Source of the DNA: Candidatus Desulfaltia sp.
GTDB lineage: Bacteria; Desulfobacterota; Desulfobacteria; Desulfobacterales; ETH-SRB1
Reading direction: 5' to 3'
Length of the DNA: 35,489 bases
NCBI GenBank assembly: GCA_030656555.1
Contig: JAUSPN010000086.1
Coordinates: 1 to 35,489, forward strand
Shown piece after piece: positions 31,247-35,489 of this stretch. The position numbers and the translations under genes were made by a program. Position 1 is the stretch's first letter. Each line of letters starts with the position of its first letter. Below the pieces are notes generated by a model. The model made no database searches, was not told where the DNA came from, and was given only the letters and a program-made list of their open reading frames with translations.

Positions 31247-33799
31247 TTATGTTTTTTCATTTTCAAGTTTTGTTCCCTCTGGATATGATCGTATATGCAA
31301 ATCGCGCTGCGGAAAGGGAATTTCGATTTTTCTTTCATTAAAGAGCCTGTTAATTTCAAATCTTACATCTGTTTCAGCCACGAGCATATTATCTATATCT
31401 GTCCATACCCGTAAAATAAAAACAAGAGCGCTGTCTCCAAAATCTGAAAAAAGGACATCTGGTTTGGGATGTTTCAGTACTTTTGGAATTTTGTCCGCTA
31501 TTTCGAGAAGAGTTTTTCTGACGAGTTCTATATCGGAGCCATAGGCAACTCCTACCGTAATTTTCCGACGCAGCCTTAAATCCTTAAAACTCCAGTTGGT
31601 AACCTGTTGGCTTATTAAATCAGAGTTGGGAATAATGAGAGAAGCGTTATCGTATGTTTGAACAACCGTTGAGCGGACATTAATTTTTGTTACCGTTGCC
31701 CATGTTTCGTTAATTTCTATAGCATCTCCAACCTGTATGGGGCGCTCAAAAAGAAGGATAAGTCCGCTAATAAAATTGTTGAAAATATTTTGCAGGCCAA
31801 AACCAAGTCCAATACCAAGCGCGCCAAGGGCAACAGCAAGAGAGGTTGTATTAAGCCCAAAAGCGTTAAGTGCGGCTAATATACCGATCAGCCAGAATAA
31901 ATATACGGTTATAGTTGTTATGGAATCACGGAGTCCAGGTTCCATGCCACTGGACGCAAGAATCTTTTTTTGAAGGATATATCTCCAAAGACGTGTTGCT
32001 GCATGTGTGAAAAAAACGATCAGAAAGGCAGAAATGAAGCCCATCAATGTTAGCTGTATTTCCCCTATGTGCAACGGATAATTTAGGGTTTTTATAAAAT
32101 TTTCCAGTAATATTTGTTTTGGCCCCCATGTTATAATTAAAGATATGGTAAGGCCTGTAAACCATAGCAGCAGGCAGAGCCTTATAAAAAGCCATCTAAA
32201 GGGATGGGAGGCTTTCGTGGATAAATCCTTGTCTGATTCTGAGATCCTCCTCCTTATTGAAACATCCCATTCCTTAATTAGAAAATAAAGCAGACCTGCT
32301 AATATTATAATAACAGCGCTCCACCCCCATGATTTATACCAGTAAAGAGCTAAAGGACCATAGCCGGCAAGCTCAAGAAGAAGTCCGCCGCCTGTTATAG
32401 CGTAACTCAAAACAAAGAATATGTTTCTTAAAATTGATAACCTGCTTGATTTTTCAGCGGCGGGTATCTTGTTGAGATTATTAAATTGTCTTAGGAATAA
32501 GATATTCCATCCAAAGAAAATTATTTCAAAAACCATTCGCAATACAAGCAGAATAATGCTTGTGCTACCTATTAACCATGCAAGAATTACATAAGGAATT
32601 ACAAAAACGAGCATTATGATAAGAAGCGAATGCAGGTAGGGCAATAACTGTTCGGGAATCTGATATCTTTTGCCTTGATTCCATAATTTAAGCAGACCAA
32701 ATCCCCATCTTGTAAAAAGAAATATCAACAATATATAAATAGTAATCTGTATTAAGGGCGCTGTGAAATAAAAAAGGCGAATTTGGGCATAGATATATAT
32801 AAATAATATAGTTCCTATAAGCGGAAGTGAACGGTGAAATAGCTGCAAAACAAGCAGTCGCCAAGGGTACTGTTCACAAAAAGGTTTGTGCTCAAGATTG
32901 CTGCAATAATTTTTTAATCGAAAGAGCAGAAACTGGAAGACAATAAATATAATAAAGAAGGTAATAATAAGAAAATTTTCGGAATTCCAGATAGCCGTTA
33001 GTTCATTCACCCAGAAATCCTTTGAAAATATCGAAAGTATTTTTTCGTAAAGATGGTTAAGTTCTTTTCCTGTCTGCTTCAAGCCCAGAGCTTTTAATGG
33101 ATTAATTCCGCGTTCAAAAAGCTCCTGTTTTTTCTTTTCATCTATTTGCTGCTCAAGTTTTTTTGATAATTCAACAAGAGCCTTTTGAGTGTCTTCCAGT
33201 TGAACTTTTCTTTCGGAGTATATTCCATTAAGTTTTTCAAGGAGCTCCCTTTTAGTGGAAAAATGTTTTGTTAATTCCTGAAGTTTATATAAAAGGTTGA
33301 TCGTTTGAGGATCTTTTCCCCCATGAGTTTTTATTTCGGAGAGCTGTTTTTCATTAAGAGCTTGTTGTTCCTCTGTACGCGGTTGCGATTCATTTACCGT
33401 GATTAGTTTTTGATTTGTTTCTTTAAGATTTCCAGCTATATTATCTAAAGAAGCTCTGTTGTCTGCCCATGCCTCTTCAAGATTTTCAATTTTTGTCTTT
33501 GGAATTAGGATAAGATTTCCATAGGATGAAAGCTGAATTTTGTATACATTAAGCTCAGTGGTCATCGCCTTTTTTAGGCTCTGATCCCTGTTGAGCTGTT
33601 CTTTTAGCTGAACAATATTTTCTTTCTCCGTGTTAAGCGCATTTTCAATGGAAATTTTAAGATCGGTATATTCAATCTTTTTCTTTGAGGCTTCTTTCCC
33701 TTTTTCTTGAGCTGCTCCCCTGTATGGTGAGAATGAGAGTCCTAAAACAAGAGTTAAAAAAACAATTATTATGAAATGATTAGTGCTGGTATTTTTCAT
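31247..33799 (-). CDS. Large MscS-family mechanosensitive channel (MscK/YbiO-like)
   Basis: An 850-aa protein. It has a signal peptide (about 1-30), a periplasmic coiled-coil region (about 45-235, rich in Glu, Lys and Leu), about ten membrane helices (about 270-640), and the MscS pore helix and beta domain (about 660-730: LAVALGALGIGLGFGLQNIFN, then PIQVGDAIEI). A cytosolic vestibule follows to the end. The length and periplasmic domain match MscK-type channels, which respond to tension together with ions or other signals. A weak AGGATA precedes the ATG. It stands alone between the two sigma-54 regulators and is a distant relative of the 463-aa channel at 23,767. Confidence 0.88.
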   Translation of the reverse strand: MKNTSTNHFIIIVFLTLVLGLSFSPYRGAAQEKGKEASKKKIEYTDLKISIENALNTEKENIVQLKEQLNRDQSLKKAMTTELNVYKIQLSSYGNLILIPKTKIENLEEAWADNRASLDNIAGNLKETNQKLITVNESQPRTEEQQALNEKQLSEIKTHGGKDPQTINLLYKLQELTKHFSTKRELLEKLNGIYSERKVQLEDTQKALVELSKKLEQQIDEKKKQELFERGINPLKALGLKQTGKELNHLYEKILSIFSKDFWVNELTAIWNSENFLIITFFIIFIVFQFLLFRLKNYCSNLEHKPFCEQYPWRLLVLQLFHRSLPLIGTILFIYIYAQIRLFYFTAPLIQITIYILLIFLFTRWGFGLLKLWNQGKRYQIPEQLLPYLHSLLIIMLVFVIPYVILAWLIGSTSIILLVLRMVFEIIFFGWNILFLRQFNNLNKIPAAEKSSRLSILRNIFFVLSYAITGGGLLLELAGYGPLALYWYKSWGWSAVIIILAGLLYFLIKEWDVSIRRRISESDKDLSTKASHPFRWLFIRLCLLLWFTGLTISLIITWGPKQILLENFIKTLNYPLHIGEIQLTLMGFISAFLIVFFTHAATRLWRYILQKKILASSGMEPGLRDSITTITVYLFWLIGILAALNAFGLNTTSLAVALGALGIGLGFGLQNIFNNFISGLILLFERPIQVGDAIEINETWATVTKINVRSTVVQTYDNASLIIPNSDLISQQVTNWSFKDLRLRRKITVGVAYGSDIELVRKTLLEIADKIPKVLKHPKPDVLFSDFGDSALVFILRVWTDIDNMLVAETDVRFEINRLFNERKIEIPFPQRDLHIRSYPEGTKLENEKT

Positions 33800-33905
33800 G
33801 TATATTTTATCCTAAAACCTGTTTATAAAATGTTACGGAGAATTTAATAAGCAGGTAATACGAACTTTGAGTTCCGGTTTATTGACTTCCGAAACTTAAG
33901 GTGTT

Positions 33906-33947
33906 GAATCGCAAAAGCGAGCGCATTCTCTGTAGCTTGATACAGGG
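33906..33947 (+). repeat. Dispersed palindromic repeat, third copy
   Basis: It contains CAAAAGCGAGCGCATTC (33912-33928), identical to cores at 20437 and 23519 (inverted), followed by CTGTAGCTTGATACAG, a diverged version of the palindromic part. It ends close to the stop codon of the next gene. Confidence 0.6.
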
Positions 33948-33962
33948 TTCTTCAAATATTGC

Positions 33963-35489
33963 CTACAAGGTTTTGAACGCCTCTTTTCTGATACCATGTT
34001 TTTTCATCAACTTGTTTAGTTGACGGGGGCTGATTCTGGCGATCTCGGCGCTTTCTTTTATTCGGCCCTTGTTTGCAGCTAAGAGTTCCTTTAAATAACA
34101 CTTTTCCATCTGTTCCATGGCCGTGCGTCTCACTTCTGCCAAACCGAGAGAAATGTTCGGCGTCACCTGTGCCGGCAAAGAATTTGACGTGAAAAGTTCG
34201 TCCGGGAAGCTATTAGGCGTTAATATTGGAGAGAATTCCAGTATGTAGGCACGCTCCATAAGGTTTTCCAGCTCACGGATGTTTCCCGGCCATGAGTATT
34301 TTCCAAAAGCATCTATGACACGGGGATGAACATCGTGAATTTCCTTTAGATCAAATTTGTTCAGCCTTTTTAGAATGGCCTCGACAATATATCTGATGTC
34401 CTCTATTCTTTCTCTGAGGGGCGGGATCTCGAGCGGAAAGACATTTAATCGGTAATAGAGGTCTCTTCTGAATTGGCCGGCGTCGCACATTTTCTTTAAA
34501 TCCGCATTTGTGGCTGCGATCACCCTCACACTTGCTTTGATAGTTCCTTCTCCGCCAACGCGATGAAAAGTTCCATCCTGGAGTATTTCCAAGAGCTTAA
34601 TCTGTGCAGGGGGCGTAATGGTGCCGATTTCGTCAAGGAAAATCGTGCCCCCTTGAGCGATCTCAAACTTGCCCAGATTTCTACGGACAGCCCCTGTGAA
34701 TGCTCCCTTCTCATGCCCGAACAGCTCACTTTCCAAAAGAGTATCCGGGATGGCTCCACAATGAACGCTTATGAATGTGCTATCCTTTCGGTTGCTATGC
34801 TGATGAATCAGTCTTGCAAGCACACCTTTCCCCGTTCCTGTTTCACCGCTCAGAAGAACCGTGCTTTTGGTTGGTGCTACTGACCGCACCTTATCAAAGA
34901 GTCTTTTCATCAAGGGGCTTTTGGTGCGCACGATTTCAAGTGAATCCTCCTGCCAGAATCTGTCTCGAAAATAATCGAGCTCCGATTCCATCATAACAGA
35001 TTCATAGATGCTCTGAATAATACAGTTGACCTCATCCGGATTGACAGGATAGGTGAGGTAATCGCTGGCTCCCGCCTTAACGGCCATTACAGCCTCTCTG
35101 ATCATTTCTTGAGAGGACATGGCGATAATTTGAGCTGTCGGATGCGCATGCCAAAATGGTTGCAATGCCATCTTATAGCTGTTGTTAAGCATTGATTCAC
35201 GAAGAACTTCTACGTCTATAAACAGGAATTCATACCGCTTTTTCTGGAACGTCTCCAAACAGACATGCTTGCTGGATACCGCATCGATCCTGTATTCGGA
35301 TTGCAAGCTGGTCTGGATTGCACTACAGACCGATTGATTTTTAGAAGCAAGTAAATATCCAACCCCAGAGGGGCTGGCTTTGGAATAACCCCTGGAAGGG
35401 GATGAAACTGCCTTGCCTCCTGAGGGGGCAAGGATGAGTTGTCCCAAACTCTGATTAAAATAATTTTTGCTGTCGTTCTTCTTTACGTT
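33963..35489 (-). CDS. Sigma-54-dependent response regulator with degenerate receiver, 5' end at window edge
   Basis: Numbering is from a TTG at 35447, which gives 494 aa. Receiver domain about 28-150, AAA+ domain about 170-405, Fis-type helix-turn-helix about 458-482. Walker A GETGTGKG (201-208), GAFTGA (248-253) and Walker B TIFLDEI (268-274) are intact, so it should activate RpoN promoters. The phospho-acceptor Asp78 (FLFIDVE) is present, but the conserved receiver Lys is Tyr133 (YLTYPVN), so normal phosphorylation signalling is doubtful. Residues 1-28 are Ser/Gly/Pro rich and not receiver-like, and no ATG lies before the receiver. The frame stays open to base 35489, so the gene may start outside the window. 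No partner kinase is seen. Confidence 0.85.
   Translation of the reverse strand, partial: NVKKNDSKNYFNQSLGQLILAPSGGKAVSSPSRGYSKASPSGVGYLLASKNQSVCSAIQTSLQSEYRIDAVSSKHVCLETFQKKRYEFLFIDVEVLRESMLNNSYKMALQPFWHAHPTAQIIAMSSQEMIREAVMAVKAGASDYLTYPVNPDEVNCIIQSIYESVMMESELDYFRDRFWQEDSLEIVRTKSPLMKRLFDKVRSVAPTKSTVLLSGETGTGKGVLARLIHQHSNRKDSTFISVHCGAIPDTLLESELFGHEKGAFTGAVRRNLGKFEIAQGGTIFLDEIGTITPPAQIKLLEILQDGTFHRVGGEGTIKASVRVIAATNADLKKMCDAGQFRRDLYYRLNVFPLEIPPLRERIEDIRYIVEAILKRLNKFDLKEIHDVHPRVIDAFGKYSWPGNIRELENLMERAYILEFSPILTPNSFPDELFTSNSLPAQVTPNISLGLAEVRRTAMEQMEKCYLKELLAANKGRIKESAEIARISPRQLNKLMKKHGIRKEAFKTL

Noticed and set aside
1-35489. CRISPR array, tRNA or rRNA genes
   Set aside because: No regularly spaced direct repeats, no cloverleaf-like segments with the expected conserved bases and no rRNA-like stretches were recognised by eye.

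Overview
The window looks like a chromosomal segment of a Desulfobacterota (deltaproteobacterial) bacterium, most likely Desulfobacterales-like. This is inferred from two enhancer-dependent (sigma-54) regulators, HD-GYP and MscS genes, a PabB-PabC fusion, and dispersed palindromic repeats of a type I associate with that group. No rRNA, tRNA or CRISPR array was seen, so the placement is not certain.

Bases 1 to about 14,000 are an accessory, defence-rich and scarred region. It begins with a complete RIT (recombinase-in-trio) element: three overlapping tyrosine recombinase genes on the minus strand, with imperfect terminal inverted repeats and a 13-bp inverted repeat around the first start codon. 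Next come a small cassette-like ORF ending in an integron attC-like site, a Shedu (DUF4263) antiphage nuclease, and the first part of a type III-like DNA methyltransferase gene. That gene is broken by a frameshift and by a 6-kb AT-rich island. Its last codons reappear on the far side of the island, which carries a 15-bp inverted repeat at its edges. The island is a four-gene restriction operon: a RadC domain fused to a D12-class adenine methyltransferase, a Dam-like methyltransferase, an AlwI-family endonuclease, and an AAA ATPase with a C-terminal RNxxxH motif. The region ends with a DUF3024 gene, a class II Fic protein, and fragments of a VF530 gene and a higBA toxin-antitoxin pair that abut the 3' end of pabB.

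Bases 14,003 to 20,188 look like ordinary chromosome: the PabB-PabC fusion (p-aminobenzoate synthesis for folate) and an RND efflux operon (membrane-fusion adaptor plus inner-membrane pump) behind a good sigma-70 promoter. Bases 20,200 to 23,600 hold repeats and two convergent HD-GYP genes, one clipped at its 5' end and one with an internal deletion. Then come a MscS channel, a CorA transporter and a Na+/Ca2+ exchanger.

Bases 27,400 to 31,130 form an apparent regulatory unit: a Rossmann-PAS-GAF-sigma-54 activator, a MITE-like insertion at its stop codon, two copies of a dyad-like 17-mer, a consensus sigma-54 promoter, a possible 33-codon ORF, and a gene for an unrecognised small membrane protein closed by a hairpin. 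The window ends with a large MscS-family channel and a second sigma-54 regulator with a degenerate receiver, whose 5' end lies at or beyond the window edge.
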